This document shows, piece by piece, positions 25,504 through 34,730 of a stretch of DNA of 64,000 bases (position 1 is its first letter; each line of letters begins with the position of its first letter). A program made the translations under genes and the position numbers. The stretch lies in the NCBI RefSeq assembly GCF_900313025.1, contig NZ_OMPQ01000010.1:46684-110683 (forward strand). The letters run 5' to 3'. The stretch comes from Pseudophaeobacter sp. EL27 (lineage in GTDB: Bacteria > Pseudomonadota > Alphaproteobacteria > Rhodobacterales > Rhodobacteraceae). A model generated the notes under the pieces. That model was given only the letters and a program-made list of their open reading frames with translations, made no database searches and was not told the DNA's origin.

Positions 25504-26430
25504 TCAATGGGCCGGAGCGATAAAAGTGCCGTTGCGCAGATCCTTGAAGGCCTGTTGCAGCTCTGCCTTTGTGTTCATGACGATGGGGCCATGCCAGGCA
25601 ACAGGTTCCTGGATCGGCGCGCCGGAAATGAGCAAGAACCGCAGACCTTCGGGGCCGGCCTGTACGGTGATTTCATCCCCGGTGCCAAAGCGGACCAGGG
25701 TGCGATCGCCGGAGAGGTCGCGGATATTGACCTCCTGGCCTGCCACTTCTTTTTCCAGCAACACCCCCTGAGGAGCGGCGGCATCGACAAAGGCGCCGGC
25801 GCCCTCAAAGACATAGGCAAAGGCACGTCTGTAGGTGTCAATCTTGAACCGCTTGGTGACCCCGGCAGGAACTGAGATATCGAGATATTGCGGATCTGCG
25901 GCAATGCCATCCACAGGGCCGCGTTTGCCCCAGAATTCTCCGGTGATGACCCGGACATGGGTGCCGTCATCATCGGTTACTTCGGGGATTTCGCGGGCCA
26001 TGACGTCCTGGTAACGCGGTGCGCACATTTTCTGATCTGCAGGCAGGTTGCCCCAGAGCTGGAAGCCGTGCATCTGGCCCCTGGCATTGCCGCGCGGCAT
26101 CTCCTGATGCAGGATGCCGGATCCGGCGGTCATCCATTGCACATCGCCTGCGCCGAGGCTGCCAGTATTGCCTAGGGAATCGCTGTGTTCAACCTCGCCG
26201 GAGAGCACATAGGTGATGGTTTCAATGCCGCGATGGGGGTGCCAGGGAAAGCCCTGCAGATAATCGGCGGGGATCTCATTGCGAAAATCGTCAAACAGCA
26301 GGAAAGGGTCCAGCTCGCTGGGATCCTGAAAGCCAAAGGCGCGGTGCAGTTTGACGCCAGCGCCCTCCAGCGTTGGGCGGGCCTGACGGGTTTCGAGTAT
26401 CGGTCGGGGCGAAGAAGGGCTGAGTGACAT
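25504..26430 (-). CDS. Pirin family protein
   Basis: 308 residues of the bicupin pirin family: the N-terminal cupin has FPWHPHRGIETITYVLSGEVEHSDSLG, with the metal-binding His pair and His/Glu set, and MTAGSGILHQEMP. The C-terminal cupin follows (PAGVTKRFKIDTYRRAFAYVFEGAG). Bacterial pirins act as quercetinase-like dioxygenases, enzyme modulators or stress proteins, and the exact role here is unknown. It is 107 bp downstream of the reductive-dehalogenase-like gene on the same strand. Confidence 0.9.
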   Translation of the reverse strand: MSLSPSSPRPILETRQARPTLEGAGVKLHRAFGFQDPSELDPFLLFDDFRNEIPADYLQGFPWHPHRGIETITYVLSGEVEHSDSLGNTGSLGAGDVQWMTAGSGILHQEMPRGNARGQMHGFQLWGNLPADQKMCAPRYQDVMAREIPEVTDDDGTHVRVITGEFWGKRGPVDGIAADPQYLDISVPAGVTKRFKIDTYRRAFAYVFEGAGAFVDAAAPQGVLLEKEVAGQEVNIRDLSGDRTLVRFGTGDEITVQAGPEGLRFLLISGAPIQEPVAWHGPIVMNTKAELQQAFKDLRNGTFIAPAH

Positions 26431-26537
26431 GGGGGCAGTCCTGTGTGTGGTGGCTGTTGCACAAAGCTAAGGAGCAAGGCTGCAGCACAAAACACCCAAG
26501 GAACCACCGATGCTGTGCAAAGATGCACATATTTCCA

Positions 26538-27737
26538 TCAGCTGTTCTTACTGTCGCCCCGTTTTCCATCCTGTGCCCACCAGTCGCCGGGCTTGACGCG
26601 GCTGCCATGGGTTTTGGCCAGGCGGAGGGCCAGTTTGCGGAATCGTGAGAGTGCCAGCCGCAACCAGAGCCGGTTTTTGGCCTTGGTATAGTCACGGTTA
26701 AACGGGCAGACCCGCATGCAGATGGCGCAGTCCGAGGCCATCTTGGCCCAGAAGGAAAAGCACTTTTCCGCGTCGGAGGTCCATTTGCGCACGCCTTTGA
26801 TGGCCGAGATATTGTTGCCGCCCTCTTGTGGTGGGCCAAAGGGCAGCGCCTTTACAGGGCAGGCATCGGCGCATTTGGTGCAGATGTCGCAAAAGGCCCG
26901 CACCCCCTGCGGTTTGGGCGCATCATGGGTGAGCGGCAGATTGGTGAAGATCTTGGAGAACCGCAGGCGCGGGCCAAATTCGGGGGTGATCACCATCTGG
27001 TTGCGGGCATATTCTCCGAGGCCCGCCTTGACCGCATAGGGGATTACCAGCCCGGTATCATTCATCGAGGGCACGGCCTCGTAGCCGAGATTGCGAATAT
27101 AGGCGGCCAGCTGCATCACCACAGAGGCCTCATGGCTGTATTCGCGCCCGGTGGCGGCACCGGCCAGGGCAGACGGGTAGGTGGCGACCAGATCAGCCTC
27201 CATTTCATGGCCCAGAACGATGACGCTGTTCAATCCATCGGGCAGATCATGCGGTGCCTCTGAGAAATCACGGGTATCCACGCGAGAGTTATAGAGCCAA
27301 CGTTCATCCAGATCGGTAATGCCACAGAGATCTGCGCCAAAGAATTTTGAGATCCGTTTGACCTCGGCGCTCATCCGGGTGGGATCTTCAATCTCGATGG
27401 GCTCCGGGGCGACGGGGGTGTCGCTTTGAATGGCGGCCTGAAACCCTTCGCGGATGCCGTCACCGCCGCGACGGTTCGAGATCACATCCGAGATCAGCCA
27501 GGCGGCATTACGCAGGGCAAAGTCGCGCTGAGTGAAGCCATCACCGCGCCGTGGCGCGGCCTCCATCCGGTAGGAGGCAAAGAATTTTGCGGTGTGTTTT
27601 GATTTGACCTTTGGGTCCCAAAAGGCGCGGGTGAAGATATCGTTGCGTTGGGTGAAACGCTCGAATTCTTCCGTGATCTCAATACCGGCTGCGGGATCGC
27701 TGTCCTGGCGGGGCGGGGTGTTTTGTGGCCAACTCAT
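26538..27737 (-). CDS. Reductive-dehalogenase-like 4Fe-4S protein
   Basis: 399 residues. The central region matches the reductive dehalogenase (RdhA) family: AAYIRNLGYEAVPSMNDTGL and LGEYARNQMVITPEFGPRLRFSKIFTNLPL. It is followed by two cubane cluster motifs, CDICTKCADACP and C-x11-CAICMRVCP. There is no Tat signal and no RdhB partner nearby, so it should be cytoplasmic and not part of a respiratory chain. Related soluble proteins occur in aerobic marine bacteria and some dehalogenate aromatics; epoxyqueuosine reductase is a more distant relative. A corrinoid cofactor would be expected. The substrate cannot be inferred, and the pirin gene follows. Confidence 0.8.
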   Translation of the reverse strand: MSWPQNTPPRQDSDPAAGIEITEEFERFTQRNDIFTRAFWDPKVKSKHTAKFFASYRMEAAPRRGDGFTQRDFALRNAAWLISDVISNRRGGDGIREGFQAAIQSDTPVAPEPIEIEDPTRMSAEVKRISKFFGADLCGITDLDERWLYNSRVDTRDFSEAPHDLPDGLNSVIVLGHEMEADLVATYPSALAGAATGREYSHEASVVMQLAAYIRNLGYEAVPSMNDTGLVIPYAVKAGLGEYARNQMVITPEFGPRLRFSKIFTNLPLTHDAPKPQGVRAFCDICTKCADACPVKALPFGPPQEGGNNISAIKGVRKWTSDAEKCFSFWAKMASDCAICMRVCPFNRDYTKAKNRLWLRLALSRFRKLALRLAKTHGSRVKPGDWWAQDGKRGDSKNS

Positions 27738-27900
27738 CGGGCGACGGTACTGGCCCGTAGTGGAGCAGGCAAGAGGCCTGTTCTAGGAGCTTGTGCCTTT
27801 GAACAGCAGTGCGGCTGGGGCTGTTCGTTCGGCAATATTCAGGCTATGTCCCGCGTAACATGGGCTCCGTGCGGGGCTGAGGATGGCAGGAGAGCGACGG

Positions 27901-28374
27901 ATGACAGATGAAGTCTTGGTAACAGTTGAGGCCTCAGGCCTGCGGCGTGTCATGGGCGTGACCATGCTGGCAGTGATTGGCGTGACCCTGCTTTATGTGG
28001 CTGCATCAAAACCACCATCGCTGGCCTGGCTGGTGTTTTTGTTGGTTGTCGGGCTCGGGGCGCTGTGGCTCTCAGTGCGGATGTGGCAGGCGACCCTTCA
28101 TAAGATCGAGCTGACAGAAGAGGTGCTGCGCTGCACAGACGGCACGGTGATTGCGCAGGTTGCTGATATCGAGGCTATTGATCGCGGCTTTTTTGCCTTT
28201 AAGCCGTCCAACGGGTTTTTGATCCGCACAGCGACACCCGGCGCCCGGATTTGGTTTCCGGGCCTGTGGTGGCGCGCTGGGCGTCGTATCGGTATTGGCG
28301 GCGTAACGCCGGGGTCGCAAAGCAAAACCATGTCAGAAATTTTGTCGGCGATGATTGCAAAGCGTAGCTTCTGA
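27901..28374 (+). CDS. Hypothetical membrane protein with two transmembrane segments
   Basis: 157 residues. Two hydrophobic helices (about residues 21-38 and 45-65) are followed by a beta-rich cytoplasmic tail (HKIELTEEVLRCTDGTVIAQVADIEAIDRGFFAFKPSNGFLI) resembling PH-like membrane proteins found widely in Rhodobacteraceae. No named function. The ATG at 27901 has an aggag site at the right distance; an upstream ATG at 27883 would add six residues. Confidence 0.72.
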   Translation: MTDEVLVTVEASGLRRVMGVTMLAVIGVTLLYVAASKPPSLAWLVFLLVVGLGALWLSVRMWQATLHKIELTEEVLRCTDGTVIAQVADIEAIDRGFFAFKPSNGFLIRTATPGARIWFPGLWWRAGRRIGIGGVTPGSQSKTMSEILSAMIAKRSF

Positions 28375-28393
28375 TAGCCAGTAAGCGCTCCGT

Positions 28394-28993
28394 CTACTCT
28401 TCCGCAGGGGCCTCGTCGACATGAGAGCCGGCAGCAATTTCGACGCCTTCGAAATGAACCAGGGGGGCAAATCGCGGGCGGGAAAAGACAAAATTGTCCA
28501 GATCCATTGAGGGCAAGCCAACCTTGAAGGCGGGCTCCAGATCATTGCGGGTTTCTACCAGGATCACCCGTTCCTGATCGGGCATGACGGGCAAGTTGTC
28601 TTCGACTTCACTGATGGTCGCATTGGTCCATTCAACAAAGGCATCGCCGCGCTCTTTGGACCAATCAAGGTAATAGCGATCATCCTCTTCGTCCCAGCGG
28701 ACCACCGAAATGCGAATGGAGGTGGCTGAGTCTGACCGGATCAGCAATTGGCTCATCGCATACATGCTGTCGATATAGTCGTCGTTCAACTCGGTGGTTT
28801 CTCGGGAGACCAGATCCGAAATGGTATAGGCAGCCTTGAGATTGACGGTATCCTGACGATAGGCATCAAAAAAGGTGTAGATCGCGGCAAATGTCCACAA
28901 CAGCAGTGGAGCCAGGATCATAAACTCGACCGTTAGCGCCCCCTCGGAGTTCTGGCGAAAGCTGCGCATGTTTTTGTGCAATGAATTCAACAT
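28394..28993 (-). CDS. TadE-like pilus-associated protein
   Basis: 199 residues. The N-terminal part (NSEGALTVEFMILAPLLLWTFAAIYTFFDAYRQ) is a TadE-like segment: a short cytoplasmic lead, then one hydrophobic helix with a Glu (VEF). The rest is a periplasmic domain with acidic stretches. TadE/TadF-type pseudopilins take part in Flp pilus assembly or secretion. It lies 3 bp after its sister gene and is third in a TadG-TadE-TadE run. No ATPase or prepilin peptidase lies in this window. Confidence 0.8.
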   Translation of the reverse strand: MLNSLHKNMRSFRQNSEGALTVEFMILAPLLLWTFAAIYTFFDAYRQDTVNLKAAYTISDLVSRETTELNDDYIDSMYAMSQLLIRSDSATSIRISVVRWDEEDDRYYLDWSKERGDAFVEWTNATISEVEDNLPVMPDQERVILVETRNDLEPAFKVGLPSMDLDNFVFSRPRFAPLVHFEGVEIAAGSHVDEAPAEE

Positions 28994-28996
28994 GAC

Positions 28997-29548
28997 TTAC
29001 CTCGGTTCCTGCACAAAGGCTGATGTGGCCACCAGGCTGACCAGTCCAAAATCGCTGCCATCGGCATTGGCAAGATCTTCGCCAAGGCCCCAGCTTGAGA
29101 AGATCGGCTTGAACCGCATGCAGGCGCGGATCAGCATGAGGTCGTTGGAGTTGCCGCTTCTGTTGAACTCACGCGGGGAATTGATCACTTCCGGGTCGCT
29201 GATGCAGTCAGGTTCCGCGTTGGGCGCTACCCAGGCGAAGGGATCCAGCTGGATCATTTCAAGCCGTAAGGAGCTCGCACAATTGTCGATCAACCCCGAA
29301 AGATCGCAGATGGTGTCGCGCATTGCGTCGTGGTCCTTCACTGCTCCGGTGTTCAGGCGGACCTCGCGCACCGTGATGTCGAGAGCCCGCTCCAGTTGGG
29401 AATGACGCAGATTGACCAGTCCGAGCTCCACGGTCGAGATGAGCATGAAAAAGTACAGCGGCATGAGAAGCACAAATTCGACGGTGACAACAGCGTCATC
29501 TTCCCGCCTGAACCGGCGCAATAGGGCACGTGTGGCGGAACAGATCAT
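28997..29548 (-). CDS. TadE-like pilus-associated protein
   Basis: 183 residues. The N-terminal RREDDAVVTVEFVLLMPLYFFMLISTVELGLV is the TadE-type single-membrane-helix signature with the conserved Glu in VEF. Its periplasmic part has Cys residues (CDLSGLIDNCASSLRLEM, ACMRFK) that could form disulphides. The start overlaps the end of the TadG-like gene by 4 bp. It is probably a minor pseudopilin made with its two neighbours. Confidence 0.82.
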   Translation of the reverse strand: MICSATRALLRRFRREDDAVVTVEFVLLMPLYFFMLISTVELGLVNLRHSQLERALDITVREVRLNTGAVKDHDAMRDTICDLSGLIDNCASSLRLEMIQLDPFAWVAPNAEPDCISDPEVINSPREFNRSGNSNDLMLIRACMRFKPIFSSWGLGEDLANADGSDFGLVSLVATSAFVQEPR

Positions 29549-31134
29549 TGGGTCAACCTCAGCTGGCGGATTGAGGTTGCAATGGATTTGAAGGCTTCTT
29601 TGATCTCCAGCCCGTCGACATCATAGAAATGTGCGTCGGTGCTGGCGCAGTCCCGCAGGACCGCCCGCCCATTGGAGGGCGCTTCAAAGCCAATGGTGTA
29701 GACAGTGATGCCCTGTGCCTTGGCGGCGTCGCAGATCGCTTTGGTGCGCGCGTTCTTTGTTGAGTTGCCATGGGCTTCGACAAAACTGCGGTTAACAAGG
29801 TAATCGCGCACCCATCTTACTGACGTATATGAAAAGAGCTCTGGATAGGTCAGCCGATGGGCGTAGTTACTTCCACCTCTGGGATCGTACTCCCATCTTC
29901 CGGTGTAGCGCTGGTAGTACTTTTTGCTGCTCGAGCGATATGCATTATAATACGAATAGCCCCATTCGTCCGTTCTGCGTGTGTCGTAATAGATATCTGA
30001 AGCGCCAGAACGATATGGCGAATCGATGAAATATTGGCTGGTGTTCTGTCCATCCGTCATCAGGACGACGATCTTCAGCGTATCCGCGTCAGGGTCATTA
30101 TGGGCAAAGGGACGGTTTGAAAAAACATCGGGAACATCTGACCCGGTGGTCAGGTTCGCGATGGCGGGCTGGGTCGAAGGATCCAGCAGCGCCGTGCCCC
30201 ATTTCATCCCGATATCGATGGATGTATTGCCCCAGGCCTGAAGAGCTTGGATGAAGTTTTTGAGCTTGGTTTCATCCTTCTCCATTACCAGGACTTCGCG
30301 GTAGTTTTCTGTGTCGCAGACTTCGTTATTGATATGGTAGTTGCCCAGGGGGGTCTTTCTATATCTGTACCACGGATCAAAATGCATGGTGCGTTCATAG
30401 GTGGCCGACAGCGGCATCGCCGTTGTGTTAAAGTCCGATCCGTCAAAGTTTATGCAATTGGCAAAGGCGTTCACACCCGTTGTGTTGAATTGCGCCATCA
30501 GATCATCTGAGACCGAAACCTGGGTGGCGTAAGGAACAATCGAAATAGACATTTTGCCGTCTTCGGTGTTTGCCACCATAGTTTCGATGAAGTCTTTTGC
30601 GGCCACTTTCAGGTTGCTGAGACGGCTCCCCCGCATTGAGCCGGAGACATCCAGAACCAGCGAGATCTCCAGGTTGTCGATGCTCTCTTCCGCTTTGGAA
30701 GCTGCATAGATAGGCATGTCGCTGCCATTGGAGAATTTTAGCAGGTGCGCTTCAAAGGTGGAGGTGACGCTAGCTGACACGCTTTTGCGGCCGAGGGTAG
30801 CGTCATCGACCACGACATTTTCCGGCGAATAATACTCTCCCAAACCGGCCTTGTTCAGGTAGTCTTGCACCACCAATTTGCCATCCAGCGTCTGGTCCAG
30901 GTCAGCAGCGGCAAGAACCGCGCGGTCCAGCGTTGCCTGCAAATGGGTCCTGTCCCTCTCCATCCGCATGAAGTCCACGCCAATGCCGCCGATGCCGAGC
31001 ATCATCAAAAGAAATGCAATTGTCGGATAGGTCATGGCGCCATCATCATCACGCCGGAATGCACGCAACCGGTTCACGCCCTGGTTCAGGACATAGAGCG
31101 GCAGAGCTGTGGCGGTTTTGAAACGCTGGGTCAT
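29545..31134 (-). CDS. TadG-like protein with von Willebrand factor A domain
   Basis: 529 residues. The N-terminal RRDDDGAMTYPTIAFLLMMLGIGGIGVDFMRMERDR is the Tad-type membrane segment (about 25-55). The central and C-terminal part is a VWA domain with the MIDAS motif DVSGSMRGS (about residues 160-170) and VVLMTDGQNTSQYF. The middle region is rich in Tyr, Arg and Ser (SYYNAYRSSSKKYYQRYTG). It is probably a pilus-assembly or adhesion factor. It reads first in the three-gene tad-like run. ATG 31134 is used; the longer frame has no ribosome site. Confidence 0.82.
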   Translation of the reverse strand: MTQRFKTATALPLYVLNQGVNRLRAFRRDDDGAMTYPTIAFLLMMLGIGGIGVDFMRMERDRTHLQATLDRAVLAAADLDQTLDGKLVVQDYLNKAGLGEYYSPENVVVDDATLGRKSVSASVTSTFEAHLLKFSNGSDMPIYAASKAEESIDNLEISLVLDVSGSMRGSRLSNLKVAAKDFIETMVANTEDGKMSISIVPYATQVSVSDDLMAQFNTTGVNAFANCINFDGSDFNTTAMPLSATYERTMHFDPWYRYRKTPLGNYHINNEVCDTENYREVLVMEKDETKLKNFIQALQAWGNTSIDIGMKWGTALLDPSTQPAIANLTTGSDVPDVFSNRPFAHNDPDADTLKIVVLMTDGQNTSQYFIDSPYRSGASDIYYDTRRTDEWGYSYYNAYRSSSKKYYQRYTGRWEYDPRGGSNYAHRLTYPELFSYTSVRWVRDYLVNRSFVEAHGNSTKNARTKAICDAAKAQGITVYTIGFEAPSNGRAVLRDCASTDAHFYDVDGLEIKEAFKSIATSIRQLRLTQ

Positions 31135-31477
31135 GGCTAACGGCCTCTTCGGCCCCCAAAAACAGGGCATAGGAGTGGAACGGGTTTTCGTCACGTTCAT
31201 ATTTGGTTGGGGAAGATGGCGGAAATGCGGCGGCCCTAAGTCCATTTAGTTTCAATTTTCTTAATAAGGGGCCAATTCTGCGCCAGGCGGGCGATTGTTT
31301 ACGTTTTCTCAGCAAAACCTCAGGTCTGTGGCAATGGCTCGGTCGATTCGAGCGTAGGTTTGATTTCGAACAATTTTTGAAAGGGAATGGTCAAAAAGGT
31401 CGCACTCTTTAAACTTCCGTGCATAGAGTTGCCGTAACGATAGGAATCAGTCGTTGAATGAGTACGGAGAACCGCGA
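31135..31477. other. 343-bp divergent intergenic region (tad-like / gdh)
   Basis: This region must hold the promoters of the minus-strand tad-like operon and of the plus-strand glutamate dehydrogenase gene. It is AT-rich near 31240-31270 and 31360-31410. I see no clear dyad or RNA structure. Confidence 0.5.
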
Positions 31478-32908
31478 ATGAGCAGCCACCAAGAACCCAG
31501 TTTCCGTGAGAGCGTTGATCTCATGTTCAACAGAGCCGTCTCCCTGATGGATCTGCCACCAGGGTTGGAGGAGAAAATTCGGGTCTGCAATGCGACCTAT
31601 ACGGTGCGGTTTGGCGTGCGCCTGCGCGGCGAGATGGTGACCTTCACGGGGTATCGCTCGGTGCATTCGGAGCATATGGAGCCCGTGAAGGGCGGTATTC
31701 GCTACGCAATCAATGTCCACCAGGATGAGGTAGAGGCGCTTGCGGCGCTGATGACCTATAAATGTGCCCTGGTCGAAGCGCCCTTTGGTGGTTCCAAGGG
31801 TGGGCTGTGCATTGATCCGCGCAAATATGAAGAACATGAGCTGGAGCTGATCACCCGCCGCTTTGCTTATGAATTGGCCAAACGCGATCTGATCCACCCC
31901 AGCCAGAACGTCCCGGCCCCGGATATGGGGACAGGCGAGCGGGAAATGGCATGGATCGCCGACCAATACGCGCGGATGAACACCACCGACATCAACGCCA
32001 AGGCCTGTGTCACCGGCAAACCGCTGAATGCCGGCGGCATTGCGGGTCGTGTCGAGGCCACCGGGCGTGGCGTGCAATATGCCCTGCGGGAGTTTTTCCG
32101 CCATCCAGAGGACATCGCTAAGGCGGGTCTCGACGGTAAGCTGAAAGGCAAGCGTATCGTCGTGCAGGGGCTGGGCAATGTGGGCTACCACGCAGCCAAG
32201 TTCCTCAGCCAGGAAGACGGATCCTTGATCACCGGCATCATCGAACGTGACGGTGCTCTGCATCGTGAAGAAGGGCTGGATGTGGAGGCAGTGCGCAGCT
32301 GGATCGTCAAACATGGCGGTATTGCTGGCTACCCGGATGCAACCCTGCTGGAAGATGGGGCCCAATTGCTGGAGTTGGATTGCGACATCCTTATTCCGGC
32401 GGCTTTGGAGGGTGTAATCAATCTGTCCAATGCTGATCGGGTCAAGGCGCCTTTGATCATCGAGGCCGCCAATGGTCCTGTGACTGCGGGTGCAGATGAG
32501 ATCCTGCGCAAAAAGGGCACGGTGATCATTCCTGATATGTATGCCAATGCGGGTGGTGTGACGGTCTCCTACTTTGAGTGGGTCAAGAACCTGAGCCATA
32601 TCCGCTTTGGCCGTATGCAGCGTCGCCAGGAAGAGGCGCGCCATCAGCTGGTGGTGGATGAGCTGGAAGGCCTGTCGGAAAGCATGGGGAAAACCTGGAG
32701 CCTGAACGAGGACTTCAAGGAGAAGTACCTGCGCGGCGCTGATGAGCTGGAACTGGTGCGTTCGGGTCTCGATGACACCATGCGGATTGCCTATCAGTCC
32801 ATGCGCGAAGTCTGGCACAGCCGTGACGATGTCACCGATCTGCGCACCGCAGCCTATCTGGTCTCCATCAGCAAGGTGGCGGCCAGCTACCGGGCAAAAG
32901 GGCTCTGA
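31478..32908 (+). CDS. Glutamate dehydrogenase family protein
   Basis: 476 residues of the Glu/Leu/Phe/Val dehydrogenase family: PVKGGIRYA with the catalytic region, the Lys of TYKCALVEAPFGGSKGG, PDMGTGEREMAWIADQYA, NAD(P)-binding VVQGLGNVGYHAAKFL, and the C-terminal NAGGVTVSYFEWVKN. It interconverts glutamate and 2-oxoglutarate with ammonia. It lies about 420 bp before the sarcosine oxidase genes, so a part in assimilating or releasing amine nitrogen is plausible. The ATG at 31478 has a ggaga site; an in-frame TTG at 31454 is less likely. Confidence 0.93.
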   Translation: MSSHQEPSFRESVDLMFNRAVSLMDLPPGLEEKIRVCNATYTVRFGVRLRGEMVTFTGYRSVHSEHMEPVKGGIRYAINVHQDEVEALAALMTYKCALVEAPFGGSKGGLCIDPRKYEEHELELITRRFAYELAKRDLIHPSQNVPAPDMGTGEREMAWIADQYARMNTTDINAKACVTGKPLNAGGIAGRVEATGRGVQYALREFFRHPEDIAKAGLDGKLKGKRIVVQGLGNVGYHAAKFLSQEDGSLITGIIERDGALHREEGLDVEAVRSWIVKHGGIAGYPDATLLEDGAQLLELDCDILIPAALEGVINLSNADRVKAPLIIEAANGPVTAGADEILRKKGTVIIPDMYANAGGVTVSYFEWVKNLSHIRFGRMQRRQEEARHQLVVDELEGLSESMGKTWSLNEDFKEKYLRGADELELVRSGLDDTMRIAYQSMREVWHSRDDVTDLRTAAYLVSISKVAASYRAKGL

Positions 32909-32945
32909 AGAGATTCTGAAAACATTCGTCAGGTTTCTGACCTTG

Positions 32946-32975
32946 ATGGCGGGCCTCGTGCCCGCCATTTCTTTT
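32946..32975 (+). terminator. Intrinsic terminator after glutamate dehydrogenase
   Basis: Arms atggcgggc and gcccgccat around a ctcgt loop, followed by ttcttttgc. It begins 38 bp after the stop. Confidence 0.75.
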
Positions 32976-33326
32976 GCTGAACCGTCAGTCGATGGCCGGG
33001 CAGCTTTGCGGAACTTTGGCAACGACATCTATGTTTTGGCAGAACGCGACGGTGTGCGCTGGCCGGATCGGATACCGTACTCTCGGTGAATTCAGGGTGC
33101 CAGAGGCAAGTAACTGACGTGACTGATACATTGGTGGCTTTCGAGTGGTCCTCTCGATCTGGACATTTGTGTCCATTTCCTGTGCAATGACCGGAAAGAG
33201 CACGCCTGTTGTGGAATTTTTGACCTCTGGGGCTAGGCGGCTTGCGGCAAAGCGGCTAGCAATATCACAGGTTTATCATCATCCGCTGGCTGGTGTTGGG
33301 CGAGATGCGAACAGGGGAGGGGCGTG
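32976..33326. other. Leader region of the sox operon
   Basis: 350 bp without a convincing gene. It contains the dyad at 33160-33175 and probably the soxB promoter. A short open stretch opening MAGLVPAIS at 32946 is a known kind of repeat artefact and is not called. Confidence 0.55.
33160..33175. promoter_or_regulatory. Candidate operator upstream of soxB
   Basis: tggacatttgtgtcca is a perfect inverted repeat (tggaca/tgtcca, 4-bp centre), about 150 bp before the soxB start. It could bind a regulator of sarcosine or betaine catabolism; no regulator gene is adjacent. Confidence 0.4.
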
Positions 33327-34580
33327 ATGCGGTTTTCGGGATGGCGGGTGCTCAAGGAAGGGCTGACCGGCAACAAGGGCTGGGGCCCGCATTGGCGTGA
33401 TCCGGAACCCAAGCGTGAATATGACGTGGTGATCATCGGCGGCGGTGGTCATGGGTTGGCCACCGCCTATTATCTGGCCTCTGAGCACGGCATCACCAAT
33501 ATTGCGGTTCTGGAAAAGGGCTATCTCGGTGGGGGCAATGTCGGGCGCAATACGACTATTGTGCGGGCCAACTATTATCTGCCGGGCAACTCCGAATTCT
33601 ACTCACACTCGCTGCGGCTCTGGGAGGGGCTGGAGCAGGAGCTGAACTATAATGCGATGATGTCGCAGCGCAGCATCCTGAACCTCTATCATAATGACGG
33701 CCAGCGTGACGCGGCGGTGCGCCGGGGCAATTCAATCATCAACCAGGGCGATGATGCGGAGCTGCTGGATCGCGAGGGGGTGCGCAAATTGGCGCCCTAT
33801 CTGAATTTTGACAACAACCGCTTTCCGATCATGGGGGCGCTGATGCAGCGCCGGGCCGGAACCGCGCGCCATGATGCGGTGGCCTGGGGTTTTGCGCGGG
33901 GGGCGGATATGCGCGGGGTGGACCTGATCCAGAACTGCGAAGTCACCGGGATTGATATTGAGGGCGGCAAGGTAACGGGCGTGCAGACCGCACGCGGGCC
34001 GATCCGCGCCAAAAAGGTGGCGCTGGCTGCCGCGGGCCGCAGCGGTCAGGTGGCGGCCATGGCAGGTCTGACCCTGCCGATTGAGAGCCATGTCTTGCAG
34101 GCCTTTGTCTCGGAAGGGGTAAAGCCGCTGATTGATCAGGTGATCACCTTTGCCGAGGGGCATCTCTATATCAGCCAGTCCGACAAGGGCGGGTTGGTTT
34201 TTGGCAGCTACCTGGATTTTTACAGCTCCTATGCCGCGCGCGGCAACCTGCCAATGGTGGAACATACCATGGAGACCTGTGTGGCCATGGTGCCGGCGGT
34301 CAGCAAGGCGCGGCTGTTGCGCAGCTGGGGCGGGATCATGGATATGACTCCGGATGGCTCGCCCATTATTGATCACGCGCCCATTGAGGGGCTCTATCTC
34401 AATTGTGGTTGGTGTTACGGCGGCTTCAAGGCAACGCCGGGATCGGGCAATGCCTATGCACATCTTATTGCCACGGATCGCCCTCATGGGGCCGCAACCC
34501 GGTTCAAGCTGGATCGGTTTCGGTCTGGCTATGGTTTGATGGACGAGGAGGGAACCGGTGCACAACATAACCTGCATTGA
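33327..34580 (+). CDS. soxB: Sarcosine oxidase subunit beta
   Basis: 417 residues: FAD-binding VVIIGGGGHGLATAYYLA (about 32-50), then RNTTIVRANYYLPGNSEFYSHSLRLWE, GTARHDAVAWGFARGADMRGVDL (the His here is likely the covalent flavin attachment site of heterotetrameric enzymes), and the end motif GWCYGGFKATPGSG. It carries the amine-oxidising site: sarcosine plus O2 and THF to glycine, methylene-THF and H2O2. The ATG follows a ggggagggg ribosome site. It is first gene of soxBDAG. Confidence 0.97.
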   Translation: MRFSGWRVLKEGLTGNKGWGPHWRDPEPKREYDVVIIGGGGHGLATAYYLASEHGITNIAVLEKGYLGGGNVGRNTTIVRANYYLPGNSEFYSHSLRLWEGLEQELNYNAMMSQRSILNLYHNDGQRDAAVRRGNSIINQGDDAELLDREGVRKLAPYLNFDNNRFPIMGALMQRRAGTARHDAVAWGFARGADMRGVDLIQNCEVTGIDIEGGKVTGVQTARGPIRAKKVALAAAGRSGQVAAMAGLTLPIESHVLQAFVSEGVKPLIDQVITFAEGHLYISQSDKGGLVFGSYLDFYSSYAARGNLPMVEHTMETCVAMVPAVSKARLLRSWGGIMDMTPDGSPIIDHAPIEGLYLNCGWCYGGFKATPGSGNAYAHLIATDRPHGAATRFKLDRFRSGYGLMDEEGTGAQHNLH

Positions 34581-34692
34581 GTGTGTCGCGTGCCATCTCG
34601 TGAGGGAGGTGGATGTGGCGGCGGGATCTGGGGCTCTGCCCCGTTCGCAGGCGAAACCCTCCTTGGGAGGGTTTCCGGGTAGCCTGCTCTCC

Positions 34693-34718
34693 CCCCGGAA
34701 TATTTTTGGAAAGATGAT
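34693..34718 (+). repeat. 26-bp dispersed repeat, copy 1 (upstream of soxD)
   Basis: A 26-bp sequence beginning ccccggaatatt and ending ggaaagatgat occurs here and, exactly but inverted, at 54463-54488. Both copies have a ggggc...gcccc type hairpin on the same side. It looks like an extragenic repeat common in Roseobacter genomes; this copy sits just before the soxD ribosome site. Confidence 0.6.
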
Positions 34719-34730
34719 GGGGAGAGCGTC

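Noticed and set aside
28394..31134. Complete Flp/Tad pilus locus
   Set aside because: Only TadE- and TadG-like genes are present; no TadA ATPase, secretin, prepilin or peptidase gene lies in the window.
31409..33028. 539-residue minus-strand frame over the glutamate dehydrogenase gene
   Set aside because: It lies exactly antisense to a well-conserved gene and its translation shows no family motif; a GC-rich shadow frame.
32946..33089. Short open frame starting MAGLVPAIS after glutamate dehydrogenase
   Set aside because: This opening is a familiar translation of an alphaproteobacterial palindromic repeat; here it overlaps the terminator hairpin and has no ribosome site.
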